64,000 nt of DNA, taken from NCBI GenBank assembly GCA_964244885.1, contig CAXTKD010000001.1, positions 124,001 to 188,000 of the forward strand, in the 5' to 3' direction. Positions 16,767 through 24,488 of this stretch are shown here, in pieces. The stretch's first letter is position 1; every line of letters starts with the position of its first letter. The notes under the pieces are model-generated. The model made no database searches. It had not been told where the DNA came from and was given only the letters and a program-made list of their open reading frames with translations. Source of the stretch: CAXTKD01 sp964244885 (GTDB lineage Bacteria > Pseudomonadota > Alphaproteobacteria > Sphingomonadales > Sphingomonadaceae). The position numbers and the translations under genes were made by a program.

Positions 16767-17204
16767 CTAGAGCGCGTAGTTGACCGACACATAGTCGACT
16801 TCGAGGTGGACCTTGTTCTTCGAGCTCGACTCGTAGAGCGCGGCGAAGCCCGCGTTGACGGTGACGACGTTGACCTGAACCCCGCCCGAGACGGCGATCG
16901 AGGCGCTGTCGCGGGCCTGGAACTCGAAGTCGCCGGTGATCCGGGCGGTCTTGGGGACGAGCAGGTCGATGTCGGTGATGGCCTTCGCGGCCTCCGCCAG
17001 CGCCTTGGTGAAGCCGTCGCCGCCGAGGTTCTTGGTCATCAGCGCGGTGCCCTCGGTCACGCTGGGGCCGGTTCCCGTCGCCTTGGCGGCGCGGGCGAGG
17101 CTCAGGAAGGTCGCCGGCACGAGGCTCGACGCGGCGACGGCGGCGAAGCTTTCGGCGAGGACGACGGAGAAGGACGCGACCGATACTGCTGCGCTGAGAG
17201 CCAT
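16767..17204 (-). CDS. Uncharacterised protein, third gene of a three-gene cassette
   Basis: A 145-residue protein (MALSAAVSVASFSVVLAESF). The first 45 residues are Ala/Ser/Val-rich and weakly hydrophobic without a clear signal-peptidase site. A helical stretch follows (FTKALAEAAKAITDIDLL), then a strand-rich end: ITGDFEFQARDS, GGVQVNVVTVNAGF and NKVHLEVDYVSV. Similar alternating strands occur in the two upstream genes, suggesting three diverged members of one fold or three subunits of one complex. It is transcribed with them, 12 bases after the second gene. I recognise no family. Composition matches the chromosome, so there is no sign of recent transfer. Confidence 0.6.
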   Translation of the reverse strand: MALSAAVSVASFSVVLAESFAAVAASSLVPATFLSLARAAKATGTGPSVTEGTALMTKNLGGDGFTKALAEAAKAITDIDLLVPKTARITGDFEFQARDSASIAVSGGVQVNVVTVNAGFAALYESSSKNKVHLEVDYVSVNYAL

Positions 17205-17216
17205 GATGGTTCCTTT

Positions 17217-17603
17217 CTAGGCGGTTGGCGTGGGACCGATCGTCAGGTTGAAATGCGCGGTCGCGCCGGCGACTCCGCCGACATCGACCGCGAGGTCGAT
17301 ATCGACCGAGGCGTTGTGGATCGCGAGATTCTCGCCGAGCAGCGTCTGCTCGGCCTTCTTGATCGCCTTGGCGATCTCGTCGAGCGCCCTGGAGGGGTCG
17401 ATCGGCTTCAGGAGGTCGGCGGCCGCGGCGACCGGCGCCGGAACGTCGCCGCCGGGAAGCGGAATGTCGATGTCGCGATCGAGGAAGCCGCCGACGACCC
17501 CCATGAAGACATCGTAGGCGGTGGTGGCGGCCGTGCCCCCGACGCGCTTGAGAAGCGGGCGGACCTGGTCGTCCAGCAGTTTCTTCGCATTGAACTTGGC
17601 CAT
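17217..17603 (-). CDS. Uncharacterised protein, second gene of a three-gene cassette
   Basis: A 128-residue protein from the ATG at 17603 (MAKFNAKKLLDDQVRPLLKR); an in-frame extension to 17648 overlaps the upstream gene and is not chosen. The N-terminal helix is basic and amphipathic. It is followed by a Gly-rich turn region (VFMGVVGGFLDRDIDIPLPGGDVPAP), a helix (DEIAKAIKKAEQTLLGENL) and two strands (HNASVDIDLAVDV and ATAHFNLTIGP). The start lies four bases after the stop of the first cassette gene, so they share a transcript. No family is recognised, and no catalytic motif is visible. Confidence 0.6.
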   Translation of the reverse strand: MAKFNAKKLLDDQVRPLLKRVGGTAATTAYDVFMGVVGGFLDRDIDIPLPGGDVPAPVAAAADLLKPIDPSRALDEIAKAIKKAEQTLLGENLAIHNASVDIDLAVDVGGVAGATAHFNLTIGPTPTA

Positions 17604-17607
17604 CGGC

Positions 17608-18405
17608 TCAGGTTCCTCCGCCGGGGCGACGCGGCCGTCCGCGGCCACGCGGCGTCGTTGGTGTCGTCGGCGCGGGCGCCGGCGGTGGGACTGCGACCCG
17701 GCCCGGCGTGCGGACGGCGGGCCGCCGCGCCGGTCTTGCGACGGGCGTCGTGGCGACTCCGACGGCGGCCGGCGGGGGCGAGCCCGGCGCGGCGGCGGGC
17801 GGCGAGGGCCGCGGGCTCGGCGTCCGCCCGGGCCTGACGGCGGGCGACGTGACGATGCCGACCGGCAGCGCCGCCGGGGCGGGCTGTATGAGCGCCTGGC
17901 CGCGCGCCAGCACGGCGGCGGCCTCGTCGAGCTTGCCCTCCGCGACGAGCCGTTCCGCCTCAGCGAGGATGGCGTCGAGCTGCTTGGCGCGCGCGGCCGA
18001 AAGCAGGGCGCGGGCCGGCGGCGACTTGAGCAGGTCGATCATCGTGCCGATCGCGGCGCGGCGGCCGCCGTCCGGCGCCTCCTGCGGGGCGGCGCGCAGG
18101 CTGGAGTCTTCGATCGCGACGATCTCGAGATCGATCACGCCGCGGTTGATCTGCCGCTCCTCGACCGCCTCTCGGGTCGTCGTGATGCCGAAGGACGCGG
18201 ACTTCATGCCGACCCCGACGAACGACGAACCGGTCGAAACGGCCTGCGCCATCTCGAACTCGACGTGCACCTTGGCGGACCTCACCGCCATCGCGCCGAC
18301 CGCCGAGCGCGACTTGTCGGGAAGGAGGCTCGCCGCGTTGCCGATTCCCGTCGCGATGTCGGTCAGCACCGTCGAGATGGCGAGCGGCTTGGGCAAGGGG
18401 GCCAT
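17608..18405 (-). CDS. Uncharacterised protein with Pro/Ala-rich basic tail, first gene of a three-gene cassette
   Basis: A 265-residue protein (MAPLPKPLAISTVLTDIATG). The N-terminal part has strands like those of its two neighbours: SAKVHVEFEMAQAVS, SFVGVGMKSASFGI and INRGVIDLEIVAIED. A helical, TPR-like stretch (AEAERLVAEGKLDEAAAVLARGQA, residues about 150-173) comes next. The last 85 residues are almost only Pro, Ala, Arg, Thr and Gly and are probably disordered. The three-strand layout recalls, by eye only, the small beta-meander of effector-associated domains. It leads the cassette and lies about 100 bases from the convergent-free side of ahpD, same strand. Function unknown. Confidence 0.6.
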   Translation of the reverse strand: MAPLPKPLAISTVLTDIATGIGNAASLLPDKSRSAVGAMAVRSAKVHVEFEMAQAVSTGSSFVGVGMKSASFGITTTREAVEERQINRGVIDLEIVAIEDSSLRAAPQEAPDGGRRAAIGTMIDLLKSPPARALLSAARAKQLDAILAEAERLVAEGKLDEAAAVLARGQALIQPAPAALPVGIVTSPAVRPGRTPSPRPSPPAAAPGSPPPAAVGVATTPVARPARRPAVRTPGRVAVPPPAPAPTTPTTPRGRGRPRRPGGGT

Positions 18406-18507
18406 GGCGCGTCCTGAATCGAGACCGAACGCGAAAGCCTACCGACAGCGTGCGACATTAGAGCGCGGGCATCGTCCGTCAACCGGCCTTTTGGCCGGGG
18501 CCGGGGC

Positions 18508-19029
18508 TCAGGAGGCGGCCTGCAGCGTCTTGCCGACGGCGCTCACCACCGAGGCGAGGCGGACGGCGGCCTGGATGGTGGTCGTCGGCACGCCGTGGCC
18601 GAGCAGGACCTTCTCGTGGCTGTCGATGCACATGCCGCAGCCGTTGATCGCCGAGACGGCGATCGAGAACAGCTCGAAGTCGATCTTCTCGATCCCCGGC
18701 TGGCCGATGACGTTCATCCGCAGGCGCGCCGGGAGCGTGCCGTACTCCTTGTTCGAGGCGAGGTGGACGAAGCGGTAGTAGACGTTGTTCATCGCCATGA
18801 TCGCGGCGGCGGCCTTGGCGGCGTCGATCGCCTCCGGGGTGATGTGCTCGGCGGCGTCGCTCTCGGCGGCCGAGATCAGCGGGCCGTAGCCGGTGGCGTG
18901 GGCCGAGGCGACGAGCGTTCCGTACTTCTGCTGCGGCGTCAGGCCGGGCTCGCTGAGGAGCGAGCCGATGTTGAGCTTGAGGTCCTTGGCGTAGTCGGGG
19001 AGGGTGCGGGCGAGATCGGTGACGGACAT
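18508..19029 (-). CDS. ahpD: Alkyl hydroperoxide reductase AhpD
   Basis: A 173-residue carboxymuconolactone decarboxylase-fold protein (MSVTDLARTLPDYAKDLKLN). The active site is complete: Cys131 and Cys134 in NGCGMCIDSH, His138, and Glu119 in DFELFS, matching the proton relay of mycobacterial AhpD. In that system AhpD reduces AhpC, taking electrons from a dihydrolipoamide adaptor, in place of AhpF. It lies downstream of ahpC on the same strand, separated by a long palindromic repeat. Expected to be under OxyR control with ahpC. Confidence 0.95.
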   Translation of the reverse strand: MSVTDLARTLPDYAKDLKLNIGSLLSEPGLTPQQKYGTLVASAHATGYGPLISAAESDAAEHITPEAIDAAKAAAAIMAMNNVYYRFVHLASNKEYGTLPARLRMNVIGQPGIEKIDFELFSIAVSAINGCGMCIDSHEKVLLGHGVPTTTIQAAVRLASVVSAVGKTLQAAS

Positions 19030-19045
19030 GGGGCATCGTTCCTAG

Positions 19046-19173
19046 CCCCTCTCCCTGGAGGGGAGAGGGAGGGGCCCAGCGAAGCTGGGAGGGAGAGGGT
19101 GGTGGCAGGAGGGGCGCGGCGCTCTATCCGGCGACCACCCTCTCCCCAGCCCTCTCCCCTCCAGGGAGAGGGG
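19046..19173. repeat. Long palindromic repeat, family A, copy 2, between ahpC and ahpD
   Basis: A perfect 24-bp inverted repeat (arms 19046-19069 and 19150-19173) with the same CCCTGGAGGGGAGAGGG core as the copy at 15136-15275, plus an internal hairpin at about 19074-19090. It fills the gap between ahpC and ahpD, so a read-through mRNA would carry a very stable stem that could alter the relative expression of the two genes. Confidence 0.88.
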
Positions 19174-19185
19174 GCCGGTCGTGCG

Positions 19186-19728
19186 TTACGCCGCCGGGCG
19201 GAGCACCTCTTCGCCCTGCTGCCAGTTGCAGGGGCAGAGCTCGTCGGTCTGGAGCGCGTCGAGATTGCGCAGCGTCTCCTGCGGGTTGCGGCCCTGGTTG
19301 AGGCCGTTGACCGAGACATGCTGGATGATGTTGTTCGGATCGACGATGAAGGTCGCGCGATAGGCGACGCCGGCGTCGCGGTCGAGGATGCCGAGGGCGC
19401 GGGCGAGCTCGTGCTTGTTGTCGGCGATCCACGGGAAGTCGGCGGCGGCCAGCCGCTCGTCGGCCTTGCGCCAGGCGAAGTGAACGAAATCGCTGTCGGT
19501 CGAGGCGCCGATGAGGACGGCGTCACGGTCGGCGAAATCGTCCTTCAGCTCGCCATAGGCGATGATCTCGGTCGGGCAGATGAAGGTGAAGTCCTTGGGC
19601 CAGAAGAACACGACCTTCCACTTGCCGTCGGTCTTCGACAGGTCGATCGTCTCGCCGCCGGGGAGGGCGCCGATGCCCTGCTGGACGGAGAGGGTGAGTT
19701 CGGGGAATTTGTCGCCGATGGTCAGCAT
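19186..19728 (-). CDS. ahpC: Alkyl hydroperoxide reductase AhpC (peroxiredoxin)
   Basis: A 180-residue 2-Cys peroxiredoxin (MLTIGDKFPELTLSVQQGIG). The peroxidatic Cys51 sits in DFTFICPTEI; Cys165 and Cys167 in ELCPCNW provide the resolving thiols, the three-cysteine layout of mycobacterial-type AhpC that is paired with AhpD. It reduces hydrogen peroxide, organic peroxides and peroxynitrite in the cytoplasm. A Shine-Dalgarno AGGAG lies just before the ATG. Divergent from oxyR across a 120-base gap, which fits OxyR activation. Confidence 0.95.
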   Translation of the reverse strand: MLTIGDKFPELTLSVQQGIGALPGGETIDLSKTDGKWKVVFFWPKDFTFICPTEIIAYGELKDDFADRDAVLIGASTDSDFVHFAWRKADERLAAADFPWIADNKHELARALGILDRDAGVAYRATFIVDPNNIIQHVSVNGLNQGRNPQETLRNLDALQTDELCPCNWQQGEEVLRPAA

Positions 19729-19848
19729 GATTGGGGGTCTCCTAAAGGGGGGAAGTTCTACAACCTCTACACAGAGCGGTGGATTTGGGCCGGGACGATA
19801 AATAAAGCCAATTGATTATTCCGCTCGGATTGATCGATAAGGTCGATC
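19729..19848. promoter_or_regulatory. Divergent ahpC-oxyR control region
   Basis: This gap between the ahpC and oxyR starts is A/T-rich around 19797-19836. It contains ATTGAT twice (19811-19816 and 19829-19834, 18 bases apart). A perfect inverted repeat, TGATCGA-N5-TCGATCA at 19831-19849, runs into the oxyR start codon. OxyR proteins bind extended ATAG/CTAT half-sites with about 11-base spacing; the match here is loose, so OxyR binding is inferred from the divergent layout and autoregulation known for the family. Confidence 0.55.
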
Positions 19849-20751
19849 ATGCATCTGCCGACGGTCAAGCAGCTTCAATATCTGACGGCGCTCCACGCGC
19901 ACGGCCATTTCGGGCGCGCAGCGGCGGCGTGCTTCGTCACCCAGTCGACGCTGTCGTCGGGCATCCGCGAGCTGGAAACGCTGCTCGGCGTGATCCTGGT
20001 CGAGCGGACGCGGCGGGTGGTGCGCTTCACGCCCTTGGGCGAGCGCATCGCGGCGAAGGCGCAGGGGGTGCTGCGCGAGACCGAGGCGCTCGCCGAGCTG
20101 GCGCAGGCCGCCGGGCGGCCGCTGGCGGGCGAGCTTCGCATGGGCGTCATCCCGACGATCGCGCCGTTCCTGCTGCCGCGCATCCTGCCGCTGCTGCGCG
20201 ACCAATATCCCGATCTGAAGCTGTTCCTGCGCGAGGAGATGAGCGGCGCGGCGTGCGAGGCGCTGGGACGCGGGACGCTCGACTGCGTGCTTCTGGCGCT
20301 GCCCTACGCCTGCGGCGACATCGCGCACGCGCGGCTGTTCGACGATCCCTTCTATCTCGCGTTCCACGAGAGCGAGATGGCCGACCCGCCGGCGCGGCTG
20401 CCGCCCGAGGCGATCGACGAGCACCGGCTGCTGCTGCTCGAGGATGGGCACTGCCTCAAGGACCAGGCGCTCGCGGCGTGCAGCCGGCCGGAACTGCGTG
20501 CCGAGGCGGCGATCCTCGGCACCTCGCTCCACACGCTGGTGCAGATGGTCGACAACCGGCTGGGGCTGACGCTGGTGCCCAAGATGGCGATCGACGCGGG
20601 CATCCTGGGCGGAACGCATGTCGTGGCGCGGCCGCTCGACGCGCCGCGCGCCAGCCGCGAGGTCGCGCTGGTGTGGCGGACGAGCAGCCCGCGCCGCGCC
20701 GAGTTCGAGCTGCTGGCGAGCGTGCTGGCGGCGGCGGCGCAAAGCACGTAA
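19849..20751 (+). CDS. oxyR: Peroxide-responsive LysR-type regulator OxyR
   Basis: A 300-residue LysR-family activator. The winged HTH is at about residues 1-60 (TVKQLQYLTALHAHGHFGRA, then TQSTLSSGIRELE). The effector domain keeps both redox cysteines: Cys202 in LEDGHCLKDQ and Cys211 in ALAACSRPE, nine residues apart as in E. coli OxyR Cys199/Cys208. Oxidation forms a disulfide that switches on ahpC-type genes. It is divergent from ahpC-ahpD, the classical target. The downstream glycosyltransferase gene starts 13 bases after its stop but is probably unrelated. Confidence 0.94.
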   Translation: MHLPTVKQLQYLTALHAHGHFGRAAAACFVTQSTLSSGIRELETLLGVILVERTRRVVRFTPLGERIAAKAQGVLRETEALAELAQAAGRPLAGELRMGVIPTIAPFLLPRILPLLRDQYPDLKLFLREEMSGAACEALGRGTLDCVLLALPYACGDIAHARLFDDPFYLAFHESEMADPPARLPPEAIDEHRLLLLEDGHCLKDQALAACSRPELRAEAAILGTSLHTLVQMVDNRLGLTLVPKMAIDAGILGGTHVVARPLDAPRASREVALVWRTSSPRRAEFELLASVLAAAAQST

Positions 20752-20764
20752 GCGGCGGGCAAGC

Positions 20765-21916
20765 ATGCGAATCCTCTATCACCACCGGACCCGCGCCACC
20801 GACGCGCAGCGAGTCCATATCCTCGAGATCGTGCGGGCGTTTCGCGCCGCCGGGCACGAGGTGCGGATCGCCTCGCTGGTCGACACGGAAGCCGCGCCCG
20901 CGGCGCCCGCCGAGACCGGCGAAGCGGGGTGGAAGGAGTGGGTGCGGCGCATCCCGTTCAGCGCCGAGATCGTCCAGCTCGGCTACAATCTGATCGCGCT
21001 GCCGTGGCTGCTGTGGATCGTCCTGACGTGGAAGCCGGCGTTCCTCTACGAGCGCCACGCGATCTTCAATTTCGCGGGCGTGCTCGCCGCGAAGCTGACC
21101 GGCCGGCCGCTGATCCTTGAGGTCAACTCGCCGCTGGCGCTGGAGCATCACGAGGACGGCACGCTGACCGCGCCGGGCTTCGCCGGCTGGTGCGAGGGGC
21201 TGGTGTTCCGGATGGCGTCGACGATCCTTGTGGTGTCGGGACCGCTGAAGCGCATCCTGGTGGAGGAGGGCGTGCCCGCGGCCAAGATCGTGGTGATGCC
21301 GAACGGCGTCGATCTGGCGGCGTTCGGCGCGGCGCCGGATGCGACGGCGCTCCGCGACAGCCTCGGCCTCGGCCATGCGACGGTGATCGGCTTCGTCGGC
21401 TGGTTCCGGCCGTGGCACGGCCTCGAGATGCTGGTCGAGGCGTTCGCGCACGCCGAGCTGCAGTGGAAGGGCGCCAAGCTGCTGCTGATCGGCGACGGCC
21501 CGGCGATGCCGGCGCTCCGCAAGCAGGTCGACGCGCTCGGGCTCCATGACGCCGTGGTGTTCGCCGGCGCGGTGCCGCACGAGGCGATTCCGAACTATCT
21601 CGCGCTGGTCGACATCGCCGCACAGCCCGCCGCCAACGCCTATTGCTGCCCGATGAAGGTCATCGAATATATGGCGATGGCGAAACCGATCGTCGCCCCC
21701 GCCCAGGACAACATCACCGAATTGCTCGCCGAGGGGCGGGAGGTCGCCACCTTCGCGCCGGGCGACATGGCGGGGCTGGCGGCGGCGCTGGCGAAGCTTG
21801 TCGGTTCGGCCGACGAGCGCGCGCGGCTCGGCGGCGCGGCGCGTGCCGCCATCGACTCGCGCGGCCTGCTGTGGAGCGCCAACGCCGAACGGGTGGTGGG
21901 ACTGAGCGCCAAATAA
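20765..21916 (+). CDS. GT4-family glycosyltransferase, possibly exosortase-associated
   Basis: A 383-residue cytoplasmic/peripheral glycosyltransferase from the ATG at 20765 (MRILYHHRTRATDAQRVHIL). The N-terminal Rossmann domain has the acceptor-side phrase ATDAQRVHILEIVRAFRAAG. The C-terminal domain has the donor-binding GT4 motif PMKVIEYMAMAKPIVAP (E-x7-E-type), plus GDGPAMPALRKQ. The opening is like that of exosortase A-associated group 1 glycosyltransferases I recall, and a cognate ligase and PEP-CTERM protein are in the window, but that link is an inference. It could equally act in lipid-linked exopolysaccharide assembly. Confidence 0.82.
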   Translation: MRILYHHRTRATDAQRVHILEIVRAFRAAGHEVRIASLVDTEAAPAAPAETGEAGWKEWVRRIPFSAEIVQLGYNLIALPWLLWIVLTWKPAFLYERHAIFNFAGVLAAKLTGRPLILEVNSPLALEHHEDGTLTAPGFAGWCEGLVFRMASTILVVSGPLKRILVEEGVPAAKIVVMPNGVDLAAFGAAPDATALRDSLGLGHATVIGFVGWFRPWHGLEMLVEAFAHAELQWKGAKLLLIGDGPAMPALRKQVDALGLHDAVVFAGAVPHEAIPNYLALVDIAAQPAANAYCCPMKVIEYMAMAKPIVAPAQDNITELLAEGREVATFAPGDMAGLAAALAKLVGSADERARLGGAARAAIDSRGLLWSANAERVVGLSAK

Positions 21917-21997
21917 ATTGTGCAGTGCAGCAACGATGGCTTGGGTGTAGCGTTGAGACCGAGCCGGTGATTCTCCTTCGCCGGACAGGAACCTTGA

Positions 21998-23143
21998 ATG
22001 CCCAGCCTTTCCGACACGATCACACGCCTGCAACGGTTTCGAGCCGCGAACGCGCGCCCGGCGGCCCCGGGCTCGACGCGGCTCGGCGAGCTGAAGGGTT
22101 TCGGCTCCAATCCGGGCGCGCTCAAGGCGTGGACCTACCTTCCCGAGGGCCTGGCGGATTCAGCGCCGCTCGTCGTCGTGCTTCACGGCTGCACGCAGAC
22201 CGCGGCGGGCTATGACCACGGCTCGGGCTGGTCCGAGATGGCCGAGCGCCACGGCTTCGCGCTGCTGTTCCCCGAGCAGACGCGCGCCAACAACGCCAAC
22301 CTGTGCTTCAACTGGTTCGAGCCCGGCGACATAAGGCGCGGCGCGGGCGAGGCGCTGTCGATCCGGCAGATGGTGGCGAGCCTTGTCGACACGCATGGCC
22401 TCGATTCCCGCCGGGTTTTCGTCACCGGGCTTTCGGCGGGGGGCGCGATGACCTCGGTCATGCTCGCGACCTATCCCGAGGTGTTCGCCGGCGGCGCGAT
22501 CATCGCCGGCCTTCCCTACGACGTCGCGGCGGGCGTGCCCCAGGCGTTCGACCGCATGCGCGGCCACGGCCTTCCCGCCGAGCGCGAGCTGCAGGCGCTG
22601 GTGCGGCGCGCGTCGGACCATGAGGGCGCGTGGCCGACGATCTCGGTCTGGCACGGCGACGCCGACCGCACGGTCGAGGTCGCCAACGCGGAGGCGATCG
22701 TCAGCCAGTGGCGGAAGGCGCATGGCCTGCCGGCCAACCCGACGCGAACCGACATGGTCGACGGCTATCCCCGCCGCCTGTGGTGCGACGCGAGCGGCCG
22801 CGCGCTGATCGACGAGGTCATCATCACCGGCATGGGCCACGGCACGCCGCTGTCGCCCGGCGACGAGGGCGGCGGGGTCGCCGGGCCCTACATGCTCGAC
22901 GTCGGTATTTCCTCGACCGGGCATATCGCGAAATCCTGGGGCCTGACGGATGGCGTGGTCCACATGCCGCGCCGCGCGCCAGCGCCGATGCCGGCGCCCG
23001 CGCCCAACCCCACGCCTACGCCCGCGCTGGTCGAGACGCGCAGGTCGGCGCGGCAGGCCGGCCCGGCGCCGGCGGCTCCCGCCGCGTCGGGCGTCGGCAA
23101 GGTGATCGAGGACGCGCTGCGCGCCGCGGGGCTGATGCGTTAG
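21998..23143 (+). CDS. Esterase of the PHB depolymerase/feruloyl esterase family
   Basis: A 381-residue alpha/beta hydrolase (MPSLSDTITRLQRFRAANAR). The oxyanion region VVVLHGCTQTAAGYDHGSGW, the catalytic Ser146 in VTGLSAGGAM, the segment WHGDADRTV and the His region GMGHGTPLSPG identify the poly(3-hydroxybutyrate) depolymerase family (TIGR01840-type). Cysteines at the family positions (GCTQ, NLCFNW) are present. There is no signal peptide, so it may act on intracellular or soluble esters rather than extracellular PHB. The C-terminal 60 residues are a Pro/Ala-rich linker followed by a short helix (GKVIEDALRAAGLMR), possibly for granule or surface binding. Confidence 0.85.
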   Translation: MPSLSDTITRLQRFRAANARPAAPGSTRLGELKGFGSNPGALKAWTYLPEGLADSAPLVVVLHGCTQTAAGYDHGSGWSEMAERHGFALLFPEQTRANNANLCFNWFEPGDIRRGAGEALSIRQMVASLVDTHGLDSRRVFVTGLSAGGAMTSVMLATYPEVFAGGAIIAGLPYDVAAGVPQAFDRMRGHGLPAERELQALVRRASDHEGAWPTISVWHGDADRTVEVANAEAIVSQWRKAHGLPANPTRTDMVDGYPRRLWCDASGRALIDEVIITGMGHGTPLSPGDEGGGVAGPYMLDVGISSTGHIAKSWGLTDGVVHMPRRAPAPMPAPAPNPTPTPALVETRRSARQAGPAPAAPAASGVGKVIEDALRAAGLMR

Positions 23144-23153
23144 GGGCGAAGCT

Positions 23154-23311
23154 AGAGCGGTTTGTGATCAGGGCGAGCCATGAAGCCCCTCCCCTTCAGG
23201 GGAGGGGTTTGGGGTGGGGACTATCCGTCAACGCGACGCGCGCGGTGAGGCCCCACCCCCTTCCCCTCCCCTGAAGGGGAGGGGTGGATCCGTCCGATCA
23301 CAAACCGCTCT
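23154..23311. repeat. Nested palindromic repeat, family B, copy 1
   Basis: The outer arms AGAGCGGTTTGTGATC (23154-23169) and its exact reverse complement (23296-23311) enclose an inner 22-bp-arm palindrome (23186-23207 and 23263-23284, core CCCCTTCAGGGGAGGGG). The inner 23-mer at 23185-23207 is identical to the one at 61766-61788. It lies between the convergent esterase and panE-like genes and could act as a two-way terminator-like structure. Confidence 0.85.
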
Positions 23312-23355
23312 AAAGCACCAACCCGCGAGGTGGGAAAGGCTGCACACCTGACAGT

Positions 23356-24429
23356 CTACACCCCCCGTCGCGGGGCTATTTTCGCGGTGCTGGGGCGGCC
23401 GGCGCTCTTCAGCGCGGTGAGCAGCGCCGCAGCCTTCCACGGCTGGGCGCCCGCCTCGGCGGCGTGGATGAGCTCGACGACGCGGGCGTTGACCGGCGCG
23501 GTGCGGCCGACGCTGTGCGCCAGCGCCACGACCTCGCCGTTCAGATAGTCGACCTCGGTCGGGCGGCCGGCCGCGAGATCCTCGGCCATCGACGAGCGGG
23601 CGTGGCGGTCGACCTTGAACCCCTGCCGCGCCATCAGGCGGCGGTAGATCCAGGTCGGAAGCCGCATGACGTGCGGGAACAGGCGCGGCGACAGCGCGAG
23701 GACCTTCGCCGGCTCGATATGCGCGCGCTTGAGCAGGCCGAGCGTCTCGGCCTGGCAGAGCGCCAGCGCGCGGCGGTAATCGCGCTGGCCGAGCTCGGCG
23801 AGCAGCGGCAGGCCGGAGAGCGCGTTGATCGCGTTGTTGAGGTTGACGACGAGCTTGCCCCACAGAACCGCCGGCATGTCGTCGCGAAGCGTCAGCGGAA
23901 TGCCCGCCGCCTCGAAGGCGGGAAGCCAGCGATCGAGCTCGGGCTCGCGCGCCGCGAACAATTCGCCGCCGGTGCCGCGATGGACATGGCCGGGCTCGGG
24001 CGAGGCGACGTTGTAGGGCACCATGCCCGGAATGACGATCGCGTCCGGAAGCGCGTCGCGCAGCCTGGCGGCGTTCGAAACTCCGTTCTGGAACGACAGC
24101 ACCACCGACCTCGGCGCGTATTGCGCGATCTCGAGCGCCGCCGCCTCGGTCCCCATGCTCTTGGTCGCGAGGATGACGAGGCCCGCGCCGCTGAGGGCCG
24201 AGGCGTCCTCGGCGGTCCTGATGCCCGTTGGCGGGACGGTCAGGTCGGCGCCGCCGAGGTCGGTGACTCGAAGGCCGCGCTGGCGGATCGGGGCCAGCGT
24301 CGCGGCGCGGCCGATCAGCGTGACGTCGGCGCCGGCGCTCGCCAGGCGGCCGCCGATGTAGCAGCCGATCAGCCCCGCGCCGAGCACGGCAATCCTCGTC
24401 GACCTGTCAGGACTGCTCGTTGCCACCAT
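23356..24429 (-). CDS. 2-dehydropantoate 2-reductase family protein
   Basis: A 357-residue protein (MVATSSPDRSTRIAVLGAGL). The N-terminal Rossmann domain has GAGLIGCYIGGRLASAGADV followed by the NADP-binding Arg in TLIGRAATL. The middle has the family phrase LVILATKSMGTE and SFQNGVSNAARL, then the helical ApbA-C domain with WGKLVVNLNNAINALSG (catalytic Lys and Asn) and the C-terminal RPTEVDYLNGEVVALAHSVG. The classic enzyme makes pantoate for coenzyme A. At 357 residues it is longer than PanE (about 300), and the gene is not with other pan genes, so a paralogue with a different 2-oxoacid substrate is possible. Confidence 0.85.
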   Translation of the reverse strand: MVATSSPDRSTRIAVLGAGLIGCYIGGRLASAGADVTLIGRAATLAPIRQRGLRVTDLGGADLTVPPTGIRTAEDASALSGAGLVILATKSMGTEAAALEIAQYAPRSVVLSFQNGVSNAARLRDALPDAIVIPGMVPYNVASPEPGHVHRGTGGELFAAREPELDRWLPAFEAAGIPLTLRDDMPAVLWGKLVVNLNNAINALSGLPLLAELGQRDYRRALALCQAETLGLLKRAHIEPAKVLALSPRLFPHVMRLPTWIYRRLMARQGFKVDRHARSSMAEDLAAGRPTEVDYLNGEVVALAHSVGRTAPVNARVVELIHAAEAGAQPWKAAALLTALKSAGRPSTAKIAPRRGV

Positions 24430-24488
24430 CCGGTCGCTGTCTATGGTGTCGCGCGACGCCTGCCAACTGCGACGAAGTGGACGAAGCG

